Source of the DNA: Candidatus Hydrogenedentota bacterium
GTDB lineage: Bacteria > Hydrogenedentota > Hydrogenedentia > Hydrogenedentales > SLHB01
Direction of reading: 5' to 3'
Assembly: GCA_020848835.1 (NCBI GenBank)
Contig: JADLHJ010000072.1
Coordinates: forward strand, 60,239-124,238
DNA: 64,000 nt
The notes beneath the pieces were generated by a model. That model made no database searches. It saw only the letters and a program-made list of their open reading frames with translations, and had not been told where the DNA came from. Below, in pieces: positions 37,667-47,147 of this stretch. Numbering within the stretch: position 1 is the stretch's first letter; the number at the start of each line of letters is the position of its first letter. A program made the translations under genes and the position numbers.

Positions 37667-38851
37667 ATGCGAAATCTGCGGCGTACGTTGGTATTGCTGT
37701 GCGTTGTCCTTTCAGTCTGTTGTTTCTCTGCGTTTGCGGAACCGAGTTATCCGATCGCAATCGACGGGCAGTTCAATGATTGGGCGGATGTGTCCGTCTA
37801 CACTGACCCAGTTGACGATCAGCACGATACCGATCACAACGGCGAATTCGATACGCCGGCTTACGTTGATCATGAAGACGTCGATCTACTCGAATTCAAA
37901 TTCACGCACGACGAAAACAACCTCTACGCGTATTTCAAAGCGACCGGCGAGATTGGACGGACGCAGAATTCCGGTAGCGGAACCGCGGGCCGTTATTACG
38001 TAATCGTGACCATTGACGTCGATAACGACAACGTGACCGGTTATCCGCTGCATGAAGGCGGATACTACCCGACTACTAGCGGTTACGACATGAACATGGA
38101 AGTTGAGTTCTATGACGGCGCATTCAATACCGGCCACTACCTCAACCACGGATGCCTGGACAACGCCGAGTTTCTCGCCGCACAAGTGGATCAGTCAAAC
38201 GGCATTGTGGACGTGCGGCCCGGCACCTACGATTACTACACGCAGTGGGTTTGGTGGGACACGCCACAGAGTAACCCCGGAGAGATCACGTTGCCCGATG
38301 GGCACAGCACGATCATATGGGTAGAAGACCGCGGACCTGTTTATCAAGGCATCATCGAAATAGCGTTGTCGCCGGACAAACACGAAGCTGAGATGATCGC
38401 GCCGTTCCGCGGATTCATGAAATATCCAAGTAACTCTCCGATTATGGCGATCGGGAAAACCATCGACGTATCGTTCTCGCTCGAAGCGAGCAGCGAGCTC
38501 GCAGTTGGCGGCGAGTGGGCCTCGGATACCGCCGATCCAATCAATGGCTACTATCTGGCAGGGCCTTCGGAAGATAGCGATGGCGACGGCATGAACGATG
38601 GCTGGGAAACAACCTACGGTCTTAATCCGGGTTCGTCAGCGGGCGACGATGGCGCAAATGGCGATCCGGACAACGATGGGTACACAAACATTCAAGAGTT
38701 CAATGCGGCAACCGACCCGAGCGATTCAGGAAGTTTTCCGCCTGTTACGCCGGTGCCAAGCGCGGGCTTGCTTGCCCTGGTCTCGCTCCTAGTTGGAATT
38801 TCCATTCTTGCGATCTACAGATTGCGCAAGAGCGGAGTTGCAGCAGTTTAA
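37667..38851 (+). CDS. Surface/secreted protein with CBM9-like domain, calcium repeats and C-terminal anchor
   Basis: 394 residues from ATG 37667 after GAGGGAG. A signal peptide (about 1-23) precedes PIAIDGQFNDWADVSVYTDP, the typical start (I-D-G-x-x-x-D-W) of CBM9/DOMON-like carbohydrate or heme binding domains. EDSDGDGMNDGWETTYGLNP and GDPDNDGYTNIQEFNAATDP (about residues 310-360) are thrombospondin type 3-like calcium-binding repeats. The C-terminus is VPSAGLLALVSLLVGISILA followed by a basic tail YRLRK, which resembles the protein-sorting signals of the PEP-CTERM/VPxxG class. Function unknown; likely exported and anchored. Confidence 0.75.
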   Translation: MRNLRRTLVLLCVVLSVCCFSAFAEPSYPIAIDGQFNDWADVSVYTDPVDDQHDTDHNGEFDTPAYVDHEDVDLLEFKFTHDENNLYAYFKATGEIGRTQNSGSGTAGRYYVIVTIDVDNDNVTGYPLHEGGYYPTTSGYDMNMEVEFYDGAFNTGHYLNHGCLDNAEFLAAQVDQSNGIVDVRPGTYDYYTQWVWWDTPQSNPGEITLPDGHSTIIWVEDRGPVYQGIIEIALSPDKHEAEMIAPFRGFMKYPSNSPIMAIGKTIDVSFSLEASSELAVGGEWASDTADPINGYYLAGPSEDSDGDGMNDGWETTYGLNPGSSAGDDGANGDPDNDGYTNIQEFNAATDPSDSGSFPPVTPVPSAGLLALVSLLVGISILAIYRLRKSGVAAV

Positions 38852-38904
38852 TTTTCCAACACAAACCGCATTTAGCGCGACTTCGCAAGCGACCTCATTA
38901 CGAG

Positions 38905-39327
38905 TCACTCTTGCGTCACTATCGCTGGTGTGTCGCGGGAATCCATATAGGCTCGAATCCATACTGCGGGGTCATCCCCTAGGTCCTTGCCAGTCTTGAC
39001 GCGAAGCGCTGCAATAATCTCGCGAATCGCAGACGCTCGCGCGCGTTCAACAATTCGATCAAGTTTAGAACCCGGCCTTTGCTTAGATCCGGACGGATAG
39101 TACGTTACAACATAGTTTAAGGAGTTGACAGCTTCGGGACCCGTCATGTCGCGCGATTGGCGTCTCATCTCTTCGAAGATTCTTGTTTGATCTTCCGCAA
39201 ATTCGACCCCCACAATCTGGTCGGCCCAGCGCACAAAGAAATATCCGGCCACACCGACGAGTGCAAGGCCTACCAAAGCTGAAAGTACAGCTGCGCGGTT
39301 CTTGTGCAATACGTTCGTCGCCCCCAA
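38905..39327 (-). CDS. Hypothetical membrane-anchored protein
   Basis: 140 residues with one membrane segment near the N-terminus (AVLSALVGLALVGVAGYFFV). The remainder is a helical soluble domain (EMRRQSRDMTGPEAVNSLNY; IREIIAALRVKTGKDLGDDP). The start is TTG in the listed frame, and a later start is possible. It begins only 10 bp downstream of the MsrB-MsrA gene on the same strand and may be cotranscribed. No recognised family. Confidence 0.55.
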   Translation of the reverse strand: MGATNVLHKNRAAVLSALVGLALVGVAGYFFVRWADQIVGVEFAEDQTRIFEEMRRQSRDMTGPEAVNSLNYVVTYYPSGSKQRPGSKLDRIVERARASAIREIIAALRVKTGKDLGDDPAVWIRAYMDSRDTPAIVTQE

Positions 39328-39337
39328 ACGAAAGCGC

Positions 39338-40588
39338 TTACTCTTTCAGCAATTCTTCGCGCTTTTTCATTTTCTCGGGCATGTGCGCGCGGACATATGG
39401 ATAGCTTGGATTGAGCTTCACGAAATCCTGGTGATAATCCTCTGCGGGATAGAAGCCTTTAAGCGGCTCGACCGCTGTCACTATCTTTTTCCCATTAAAG
39501 AGTGATGTCGCGGAGAGTTCCTGAATGTACGACTCCGCCACTTTCTTCTGATCTTCGTTCGTATAGAAGATCGCCGAGCGATACTGCGTACCGTGATCCG
39601 GACCTTGTGCATTCATCGTTGTGGGGTTGTGCGTGCCCATGAAAATGCGCATCAGACGGCCATAGGTCACCTTTGAAGGGTCGTAGGTGATTTGCACGCA
39701 CTCCGCGTGGCCGGTGTCGCCTTCGCAGACCGCTTCATAATTTGCTCGCGCGGGATCGCCGTTTGCGTAACCGGACGTTACATCCTTCACGCCGTCGATA
39801 CCATCGAACACGCCTTCCGTACACCAGAAGCATCCACCAGCAAATACTGCTTTCGCTTCGCCCGTCTCTGTAGCAAGTGGCGTATCGTCCTTCGGCAAGG
39901 GCAATCGCGTGACCACTTTTGGTTCTGCCGGGGTGAACTTTGATTCGGAGGTGGCAGCCGCCGTCTGCACAGGGACCTCTTCACCGGCGGATTTTGCGTC
40001 TGCGTCGTCCACGAAGGTCAGCGATTCCGAATTCAGGCAATAGCGCAAACCGGTCGGCGCGGGACCGTCTTCAAACACGTGCCCCAAGTGGCCATCGCAG
40101 CGCGCGCACATGATCTCCACGCGTACCATGCCGTGCGAAGTATCGCGTTCCTCAATAATATTTTCCTTGCCCACCGGTTGGAAGAAGCTCGGCCAGCCAG
40201 TACCCGAATTAAACTTTGCGCCCGAGTGAAACAACGGCAACCCACAACCGGCACAGAGGTAATAGCCATGCTTCTTGTTGTCCAACAGCGTGCCACAGAA
40301 AGCGCGTTCCGTGCCTTTCGCGCGTAGAATGCGAAATTGCTCCGGCTGGAGGCGTTTCTGCCATTCCAAATCGCTAAGCTCAACGCGGGCGACCTTCACG
40401 GGCTCCGTCAACTTGCCCTCTTTATCCAACACACGCACTGTGACCATGGAAGCACTCCCGGATTCTGTTTTCGCCGCGTTGTCCGCACCATGCACGGGCG
40501 CCTGCCCGCCGGGTGCGAAAACGCGGAGCATCGCGAACGCACCCAAAATGACCAGGAAGACCCGCAATCCGCTCAATGTTGATTTCAT
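39338..40588 (-). CDS. msrBA: Exported bifunctional methionine sulfoxide reductase, MsrB-MsrA order
   Basis: 416 residues. An N-terminal hydrophobic segment (about 8-25) is a signal anchor or signal peptide, so the enzyme works outside the cytoplasm. The MsrB domain comes first (about 70-195): zinc Cys112, Cys115, Cys161 and Cys164, [10 protein letters not shown] and the catalytic Cys184 in RYCLNSESL. The MsrA domain (about 246-405) has GGCFWC with Cys253, [26 protein letters not shown] and the end [13 protein letters not shown]. MsrA-B fusions in pathogens usually have MsrA first, so the order here is the reverse. It repairs oxidised methionine in exported proteins. Confidence 0.92.
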   Translation of the reverse strand: MKSTLSGLRVFLVILGAFAMLRVFAPGGQAPVHGADNAAKTESGSASMVTVRVLDKEGKLTEPVKVARVELSDLEWQKRLQPEQFRILRAKGTERAFCGTLLDNKKHGYYLCAGCGLPLFHSGAKFNSGTGWPSFFQPVGKENIIEERDTSHGMVRVEIMCARCDGHLGHVFEDGPAPTGLRYCLNSESLTFVDDADAKSAGEEVPVQTAAATSESKFTPAEPKVVTRLPLPKDDTPLATETGEAKAVFAGGCFWCTEGVFDGIDGVKDVTSGYANGDPARANYEAVCEGDTGHAECVQITYDPSKVTYGRLMRIFMGTHNPTTMNAQGPDHGTQYRSAIFYTNEDQKKVAESYIQELSATSLFNGKKIVTAVEPLKGFYPAEDYHQDFVKLNPSYPYVRAHMPEKMKKREELLKE

Positions 40589-40862
40589 GGCTATACTGCT
40601 CGCATTCCGGTTTGAGTTGCCTTGTGTAAGATCCGAGCCATTTTACGCGGTTCCGGACGCAGCGCCAAACCGGGTACGCCGCGCGGTCCGTCATGGCTTA
40701 GATTCGTGGCGCGGCCTATTCAGAGTCAGGAACGCAGGGACTGCGGCGATTATTTCGTCTCGCGCTGCAGAACATATGGAGAAATCTGGAACCATTTTAT
40801 TCCTGCGGGGATGCTAATCGTGCAAGGCTTTCGGACGTTCTCACTTAGCGGAGGCGTAAAAC

Positions 40863-42581
40863 ATGCGGGCAATTCACCTTTCATTGGCTTTCCTAACCAT
40901 TCTAGCCAGTGCCGAAGAACGAACCGAGCATTTTGACAAGGACCCCGGCTGGGACGGCCTAAACAATCGTTCGACAATAGAAATGCGCGCGGTGATTCAG
41001 GACTTCGGGTATGTGACGCTGAACCAAGTCGCAGATAACAACCTCGCGGGCGCCCAGAAGCTGCCGGACGGAGCTAGCACGGAGCCCGCTTTCCGTGCCC
41101 AACTCAGTTATACGGTGCCAGCAGGTATAGATTGGCGCGAAGTTAAAATAATTGTTATCGATAGTTCTGGCCATAGTAATGTCCTCTTCCAGCGAGTAGC
41201 GAAAGCCGGACATACAATTGCAGCGCCAGTAACGTACACAAAATCCATGATCGCCGAAGTGTATATAAGCGATAAACTCGTGCGTCGTATTGTGTACGAA
41301 AGCGATAGCCCGCCTCGAACGGAGAACATCCCCACCGGCGCTATCGGCGGCACAATCACGCCAGATGGGCATCCCGCCTATTACGCCAAACCGATACCTG
41401 AAGTGACGATGGATTCGTCGCTGAGCGCATCGGGCACGATGACTGTAAAAAAGGGCGGCGGAAACATCCTCTTCGGTTTCTTCAATTCAAAAACGGTGAA
41501 CGAATGGCGCACGCCGAACACACTCGTGTTCCGCATCTACGGCCGCGGAGAAACGTTCCACGCGCATACGGAATACACCTCCAGCAGGTGGCGCGCGACC
41601 GCCGGCGTTATCGGGCGCTACGACAAGGAAGCGGATCGGATGCACGCGGTTGAGAACCCGAGCGATGCCACCTATACATGGTCGATAAACTACGCCCCGA
41701 AAGGAAACGACGGTACGGGAACCATGACCTGCACCCTGAATGACCTAACGGCCATTACCAATATCTCACCCGAACTGCGCAAGGATGGCGCGACGTTTGA
41801 TAGGTTCGGGTTGTTGACCGTCGTAAAGCACACCGACGATCCAGGGGAGTTCTATTTCCACATCGACAAGATCAATGGTGAACCGGTCGATTTGTCAAAA
41901 GACCCGATGTGGGATGCGGTTGGCAACAAGGCGAAATTCCTGAGCGACGAGACGCGGCCACGCTTTAACTTCGGTTATAGCCAAACCAATTTTGCGGGCG
42001 GCGAAGAATCCGGTGAATTTGGCGGTCTGTTCTTTCGCGGTGACTGCCGATATCCCGAGAAGCTGGCATATTATGGGGCCAAAGTGGAGCCGCTCACCTT
42101 GGCCAAACCGCTGCGCGCGTCCGGAAAGGTCGTATTCAAGCGCGGCATCTCCGACAGCACGACACTCCTTGGGTTCTTTCACTCCGAGCACAGCGTGCGC
42201 GTACACGACTCGCAGAAGACGGGTATGCCGAGCGATTTCGCGGGATTCGCAATCGAAGGCCCCAGCGCGCAAGGCTTCTACGCCTACCCGTGCTACCGCG
42301 TCCACGACGGCGATTCTAGCAGTGGGTACCCAGAAAATATGCCACGGATATACCCCGATGGCGCGCCGCACACATGGAAGCTGGCAATCGATCCAGGTAC
42401 TGATGGAAAGGTCGTAATGTCATTTCAGCTCGATGATGCTCCTGTTACTACACTCACAATTCCGGCGCAACAAGTGTCCATTGGCGCCACGTTTAACCGA
42501 TTTGGCTTTGTGTCGCCGTGGATTGACGGCAATGGTCAACACGTATATCTCGACGACATTACGTACACCGTAAAACAATAG
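40863..42581 (+). CDS. Large secreted protein of unknown family
   Basis: 572 residues from ATG 40863 after GGAGGC. A signal peptide covers about 1-17. It begins EERTEHFDKDPGWDGLNNRS, and two similar blocks follow. Each has a segment TMTVKKGGGNILFGFFNSK or GKVVFKRGISDSTTLLGFF, and the pattern ATFDRFGLLTVVKHTDDPGE or ATFNRFGFVSPWIDG; DKINGEPVDLSKDPMWDAVG closes the first block. So it contains an internal duplication of a beta-sandwich-like domain of about 200 residues. No catalytic motif was found. It may bind carbohydrate at the surface; that is a guess from the secreted, duplicated beta-rich layout. Confidence 0.6.
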   Translation: MRAIHLSLAFLTILASAEERTEHFDKDPGWDGLNNRSTIEMRAVIQDFGYVTLNQVADNNLAGAQKLPDGASTEPAFRAQLSYTVPAGIDWREVKIIVIDSSGHSNVLFQRVAKAGHTIAAPVTYTKSMIAEVYISDKLVRRIVYESDSPPRTENIPTGAIGGTITPDGHPAYYAKPIPEVTMDSSLSASGTMTVKKGGGNILFGFFNSKTVNEWRTPNTLVFRIYGRGETFHAHTEYTSSRWRATAGVIGRYDKEADRMHAVENPSDATYTWSINYAPKGNDGTGTMTCTLNDLTAITNISPELRKDGATFDRFGLLTVVKHTDDPGEFYFHIDKINGEPVDLSKDPMWDAVGNKAKFLSDETRPRFNFGYSQTNFAGGEESGEFGGLFFRGDCRYPEKLAYYGAKVEPLTLAKPLRASGKVVFKRGISDSTTLLGFFHSEHSVRVHDSQKTGMPSDFAGFAIEGPSAQGFYAYPCYRVHDGDSSSGYPENMPRIYPDGAPHTWKLAIDPGTDGKVVMSFQLDDAPVTTLTIPAQQVSIGATFNRFGFVSPWIDGNGQHVYLDDITYTVKQ

Positions 42582-42621
42582 GCATTGTCGCCCGCCGCGT
42601 GTTTGATGCATCATTCGCTGT

Positions 42622-43797
42622 ATGAATCGCCGCATTCTCCATATCGATATGGACGCCTTTTTCGCGTCTGTGGAACAAGCGCGCGATCCCTCGCTGCGCG
42701 GTAAGCCCCTCATTATCGGCGGAAACAAAACCGACCTCCGCGGCGTAGTTTCCACTGCGACATACGAAGCGCGCGAATTTGGCGTTCGGTCGGCGATGCC
42801 GCTGGCGCAAGCAAAGCGCCTTTGCCCGCACGGCATTTTCATGCGCGGCAATCACGCCCTGTATCGAGATGCCTCTCGTAAGGTCCGCGCCATTCTTGAA
42901 TCCATCACGCCGCTGGTTGAAGCGGCCTCTATTGATGAGGCCTACCTCGACATCTCAGGTTCGCTTAACCTGTTTGCCGGCGACGAAGGAACCGCGATGC
43001 ATATCAAGAAGCGAATCCGCGAAGAGCTCTCCCTCCCCTGCACCATCGCAATCGCATCGAACAAACTGATTGCGAAAGTGGCCACTGAGTTTGCGAAACC
43101 AGACGGCTACATCAGTGTGCCGCAAGGGACTGAGGCCGAGTTTTTGCGCCCGCTACCGATTCGCAAGCTGCCGGGAGTCGGTCCCCGCACTTGCGAGTCG
43201 CTGGAAAGATTCGATGTACGCACAATCGGCGACCTTGCGACGATGCCACAGGAAAAGCTTTTGAGAACGCTAGGCTCATCGGCGCTCGGTCTACAGCGCG
43301 CGGCCAAGGGAATTTCGACATCCGAAGTGACGCCACACGGTGTCTCTAAATCCATTAGCCGCGAGACGACATTTGAGACGGACATTACCAACTGGGAACG
43401 CGTCGAACGCGTCGGCGTCTACCTTGCTGAGCGTGCGGTGCATGCGTTGCGCGATGAAGGGTTGCATTGCAAATGCGTCGGATTAAAGATTCGGTACGCC
43501 GATTTCGAAACAAAAACCTTCGCGCAGAGTCTTCCTGAACCGACCTGCATTGACGGAGATGTAATCCGCGTCCTGCGCACGCTCTTTCCAAAGGCGCGGC
43601 AGCGCTCCGCGCCAATCCGTCTGATCGGTGTATCTTTAACTTCGCTTTCCGAAAGCCATCAACTTCAACTTTTTGAGGAGAACAAGTCAGAGAAATGGGA
43701 GCGCGTGATGAAAAGTGTGGATGACGTGCGGGAACGTCACGGCTTTGAGTTTATCCGCACGGCGAAAACTATGCGCAGCAAGCAGAAAAAGGACTAA
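42622..43797 (+). CDS. dinB: DNA polymerase IV (Y family)
   Basis: 391 residues. ILHIDMDAFFASVEQARDP holds the first catalytic Asp pair and ASIDEAYLDIS the second (S-I-D-E). RPLPIRKLPGVGPRTCESLE is the thumb helix-hairpin-helix, and the little-finger domain occupies about 230-345. The last residues are variable and basic (RSKQKKD), not a clear beta-clamp motif. It makes translesion DNA. Its stop codon overlaps the convergent nadA stop region by 4 bp. Confidence 0.95.
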   Translation: MNRRILHIDMDAFFASVEQARDPSLRGKPLIIGGNKTDLRGVVSTATYEAREFGVRSAMPLAQAKRLCPHGIFMRGNHALYRDASRKVRAILESITPLVEAASIDEAYLDISGSLNLFAGDEGTAMHIKKRIREELSLPCTIAIASNKLIAKVATEFAKPDGYISVPQGTEAEFLRPLPIRKLPGVGPRTCESLERFDVRTIGDLATMPQEKLLRTLGSSALGLQRAAKGISTSEVTPHGVSKSISRETTFETDITNWERVERVGVYLAERAVHALRDEGLHCKCVGLKIRYADFETKTFAQSLPEPTCIDGDVIRVLRTLFPKARQRSAPIRLIGVSLTSLSESHQLQLFEENKSEKWERVMKSVDDVRERHGFEFIRTAKTMRSKQKKD

Positions 43798-44858
43798 CGG
43801 ATCTCAAGCATCCGGTCGATGGGCAAGCGCGCTTTCTCGATGATGTCGCTGGGCAACTCGATCTTGTACTGAACCTTTTTCAGCGATGCGAGCGTGTCTT
43901 CCAATGTGATCTGCGCCATGTGTGGGCAGCGGTGGCTGCAGAGGCGAAGCATTTCCTTATCGGGATTCTCCGCGGCGATGTTGTCGCCCATGCTGCACTC
44001 GGTAAGAAGCAGATAGCGATCTGCCTTGGTCTTCTTTACATACTCGACCATCTGCTTCGTGCTACCGGCGGCGTCGCACTTCGCCAACACTTCCGGGCTG
44101 ACTTCCGGGTGCGCAATGATCATCACATCCGGAAACTGCGTGCGCACGTCTTCCACGTCCTTCGGCGTGAACAACTCGTGCACTTCGCAGCGCGCATTCC
44201 AGCCAATGATCGCCTTTTCCGGGAGCGGCTGAGCGCCGTCCTTGCTCGCACGCACGAAGGGGATGCCCGCTTCCTTCGCGGTGTTGTGCGCGAGAAATTC
44301 ATCGGGTAGGAAAATAATATGCTTGTGCCCTTTGGATAGGAGATGCCGTACGACGCCCGCTGCATTGCCGGAAGTGCAGCAATAGTCCGATTCAGCCTTC
44401 ACATCCGCATAGGTATTCACGTAGCTGACCACCGGTGCGCCAGGATACTGCGCGCGAAGCATGCGGACGTCTTCAACCGTGATACCCGTCGCCAGCGAAC
44501 ACCCCGCCCGCATGGATGGGATTAAAACAGTCTTTTCTGGATTGAGAATCTTCGCCGTCTCCGCCATGAACTTAACGCCGCAGAAGATGATGATGTCCGC
44601 GTCCGTCTCTGCGGAAATCCGCGATAACTCCAGCGAGTCGCCTACGTAATCCGGAACGGAGTGAAACAGCGCCGGTTCCATGTAATTGTGCCCGAGGATG
44701 ACCGCGTTCAGTTCGCGTTTCAGCAGATTAATCTGGTACGCATAGTCCGCCTGCACCTGCAACTCTACGTCAGGCACAATCGCAGACAGCTTGGCGCGCA
44801 TCCGCGCGAGCGTCTCATCGCGACTCGGTGCCTGCTGTATCGATATCGTTCCGGGCAT
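43794..44858 (-). CDS. nadA: Quinolinate synthase
   Basis: 354 residues. Three cysteines for the [4Fe-4S] cluster are visible: in IFCGVKFMAETAKIL, YCCTSGNA and RLCSHRCPHMAQ. It condenses iminoaspartate with dihydroxyacetone phosphate to quinolinate, the first NAD-specific step. It ends convergent with dinB. Confidence 0.95.
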   Translation of the reverse strand: MPGTISIQQAPSRDETLARMRAKLSAIVPDVELQVQADYAYQINLLKRELNAVILGHNYMEPALFHSVPDYVGDSLELSRISAETDADIIIFCGVKFMAETAKILNPEKTVLIPSMRAGCSLATGITVEDVRMLRAQYPGAPVVSYVNTYADVKAESDYCCTSGNAAGVVRHLLSKGHKHIIFLPDEFLAHNTAKEAGIPFVRASKDGAQPLPEKAIIGWNARCEVHELFTPKDVEDVRTQFPDVMIIAHPEVSPEVLAKCDAAGSTKQMVEYVKKTKADRYLLLTECSMGDNIAAENPDKEMLRLCSHRCPHMAQITLEDTLASLKKVQYKIELPSDIIEKARLPIDRMLEIR

Positions 44859-44929
44859 TTGGCTTTACCTTCCGTGCCACAATTCCGGCACGTTTCAGTC
44901 CGCGTAAATTCACGGCTCCTTGTACTATT

Positions 44930-45388
44930 TTATCGCGAAATCCATTTAGTCAGCAAATACCGGTCGTGGTCATGGAAACCCAGTTTGCGGTAGACCGCCT
45001 GCGCGTCCGTGTTCGAGCGCTCCACTTCAAGGTGCAGCGATTGCACGCCGCGCGCGCGGCAATGTTCTTCGGCCAATTCAATTGCACGCCGGCCCAACCC
45101 TTGACCGCGGTGTGACGCGCTGATGTACAGTTCGTCCAGAAACGCGTCCACGCCGCGAAACTCCAGGCTGTAGCCGAACGTGACCACCGCGTAGCCTACC
45201 GGCACATCACCATCCTTCATTAACCAGACGATACCGCGCTCCGGCTTGTTCACGAGGTTAAACAGTGCGTCGCGCGCCGCGGCGGCGTCAAACACAATGT
45301 CATCGTGTTCGTAAAGGTGCCGCATTAAACCCAACACGGAATCTGCGTGATCCATTTCGGGCGTGAGTGTTAGGAATTCAACCGGCAT
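44930..45388 (-). CDS. GNAT-family N-acetyltransferase
   Basis: 152 residues. RDALFNLVNKPERGIVWLM and YAVVTFGYSLEFRGVDAFLD lead to LYISASHRGQGLGRRAIELA, the acetyl-CoA-binding motif (Q/R-x-x-G-x-G/A). LEVERSNTDAQAVYRKLGFH is the usual end. The substrate is unknown. 17 bp separate it from the suf operon on the same strand. Confidence 0.9.
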   Translation of the reverse strand: MPVEFLTLTPEMDHADSVLGLMRHLYEHDDIVFDAAAARDALFNLVNKPERGIVWLMKDGDVPVGYAVVTFGYSLEFRGVDAFLDELYISASHRGQGLGRRAIELAEEHCRARGVQSLHLEVERSNTDAQAVYRKLGFHDHDRYLLTKWISR

Positions 45389-45405
45389 GCCGGCGTGACC
45401 CTTCG

Positions 45406-45858
45406 CTATTCGGTGCTGACTGGCGAAGCTTTGCCGTCAAGCAGCGACAACAACGTGTGCCAGGCAAGCGTCGCGCATTTGATGCGCACGGGAAATTCAC
45501 GAACACCTGCAAATACGGCTAGGCGCCCAGCGCTCTCTTCGTCGATTGGCGCGTCGGGTGGTGCGGTGACCATCTTGTGAAACGTCGCAAAGAGCTGCTC
45601 CGCTTCCTTAATGGTCTTGCCTTTAATGAGGGTCGTCATTACGGAGGCGGAGGACTTGGAAATGGCGCAGCCCGCGCCACTGAAGCTGACGTCCTCGACG
45701 ACGTCGCCATTGAGTTTCACAAAGAGCGTGAAATGGTCACCGCAAAGCGGGTTGAAGCCTTCGAGCTTGCGCGTCGCATCCGGCATTTCCCGGAAGTTTC
45801 GCGGCTTCTTGTTGTGCTCGAGGATAACCTGTTCGTACAGCGCGCGGTTCCCGGCCAT
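45406..45858 (-). CDS. sufU: Fe-S cluster assembly protein SufU
   Basis: 150 residues. NPLCGDHFTLFV (Cys39, Asp41), GAGCAISKSSAS (Cys64) and FPVRIKCATLAWHTL (Cys128) match the Bacillus SufU zinc site and its fold. SufU is a zinc-dependent sulfur acceptor from SufS, not a full NifU scaffold. Its ATG shares one base with the sufS stop (TAATG), so translation is coupled. Last gene of the sufBCDSU operon. Confidence 0.93.
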   Translation of the reverse strand: MAGNRALYEQVILEHNKKPRNFREMPDATRKLEGFNPLCGDHFTLFVKLNGDVVEDVSFSGAGCAISKSSASVMTTLIKGKTIKEAEQLFATFHKMVTAPPDAPIDEESAGRLAVFAGVREFPVRIKCATLAWHTLLSLLDGKASPVSTE

Positions 45859-47138
45859 TAAGCAAAGACCTCATTCACTTTTCTGAGGGCCGCGCCGAGC
45901 GCGTCGAGGTCTTCTTTCGTGTTGTAAAACGCAAGCGATGCGCGCGCCGTCGCCGGGACACCAAAGCATTGCATTACCGGTTGTGCGCAATGGTGTCCTG
46001 CCCGAATCGCGACACCTTGATCGCTCAGCAGTTGTCCGATGTCGTGTGCATGGGCCGACTCCATCACGAAGGAAAGTGCACCGGCCTTTTCGCGCGCGGT
46101 GCCGATCATTTTCACACCTTCGATGGATTGCAGGACCTGCGTGCCATACTGGGTGAGATCGTGTTCGTAGGCGGCAATTCGGTCCATGCCGATACCGTCG
46201 AGATAGTCGATTGCCGCGCCGAGCGCGATCACGCCTGCTATGTTCGGGGTGCCTGCTTCAAACTTATATGGCAAACCATTGTAGGTGGTCTTTTCAAAGG
46301 TGACGGACAGGATCATATCGCCGCCGCCCATGAAAGGCGGCATCAGGTTCAAGCGCTCTGCGCGTCCGAACAAGACACCGATGCCCGTCGGCCCGCACAT
46401 TTTGTGGCCGGAGAATGCGTAAAAATCGCAACCAATATCCTGCACATCTATCGGTAAATGCGGCACAGCCTGCGCACCGTCCACGAGCACGGGCACGCCG
46501 TGCTTATGTGCAATCGCGCATATTTCCTTAACCGTATTGATTGTGCCCAATGCGTTTGAAACGTGCACGACGCTTACGATCTTGGTGCGCGGCGAGATGA
46601 GTTTCTCGAACTCGTCCATCTTGAGCTCGCCACGTTCATTGATCGGAATGACTTTCAACTTTGCCCCGCACGACTCGCAAAGCATTTGCCACGGCACAAT
46701 GTTTGAATGGTGCTCCATCGCAGAGATAAGCACTTCGTCGCCTTCGTGGAGATTCTGGCGTCCAAACGTTTGCGCGACGAGATTGATGCTCTCGGTCGTG
46801 CCGCGCGTGAATATCACTTCGCAGGTCAACGGCGCATTGATGAAGCGCTGCACTTTCTTGCGCGCTTCTTCGTAGGCGTTTGTCGCAATTTCGCTCAGGT
46901 AGTGCATGCCGCGATGGACGTTTGCGTTCTGGGCTTCGTAGTAATGGCGTTCCGTGTCAATCACCAAACGCGGCTTCTGGCTCGTAGCAGCATTATCGAG
47001 ATAGACGAGGTCCTTTCCCCCACGCCGCACGTGCAGAACAGGGAAATCGTCGCGAATGCGCGCGATGTCCGCTGTTGTAAGCGGGGGACGCCGAGGTGGC
47101 ATTGGTCTTCGGGGTGCGCTCATAGTCGTGGTCGCCAT
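45858..47138 (-). CDS. sufS: Cysteine desulfurase SufS
   Basis: 426 residues, fold type I PLP enzyme. AMEHHSNIVPWQ (His stacking on PLP), VDGAQAVPHLPIDVQ, the PLP Lys246 in FSGHKMCGPTGIGVLFGR, and AGHHCAQP with the active-site Cys near 388. It takes sulfur from cysteine for SufU and the SufBCD complex. It has a short basic, proline-rich N-terminal extension (about 1-20). Confidence 0.95.
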   Translation of the reverse strand: MATTTMSAPRRPMPPRRPPLTTADIARIRDDFPVLHVRRGGKDLVYLDNAATSQKPRLVIDTERHYYEAQNANVHRGMHYLSEIATNAYEEARKKVQRFINAPLTCEVIFTRGTTESINLVAQTFGRQNLHEGDEVLISAMEHHSNIVPWQMLCESCGAKLKVIPINERGELKMDEFEKLISPRTKIVSVVHVSNALGTINTVKEICAIAHKHGVPVLVDGAQAVPHLPIDVQDIGCDFYAFSGHKMCGPTGIGVLFGRAERLNLMPPFMGGGDMILSVTFEKTTYNGLPYKFEAGTPNIAGVIALGAAIDYLDGIGMDRIAAYEHDLTQYGTQVLQSIEGVKMIGTAREKAGALSFVMESAHAHDIGQLLSDQGVAIRAGHHCAQPVMQCFGVPATARASLAFYNTKEDLDALGAALRKVNEVFA

Positions 47139-47147
47139 CGTTCTAGA

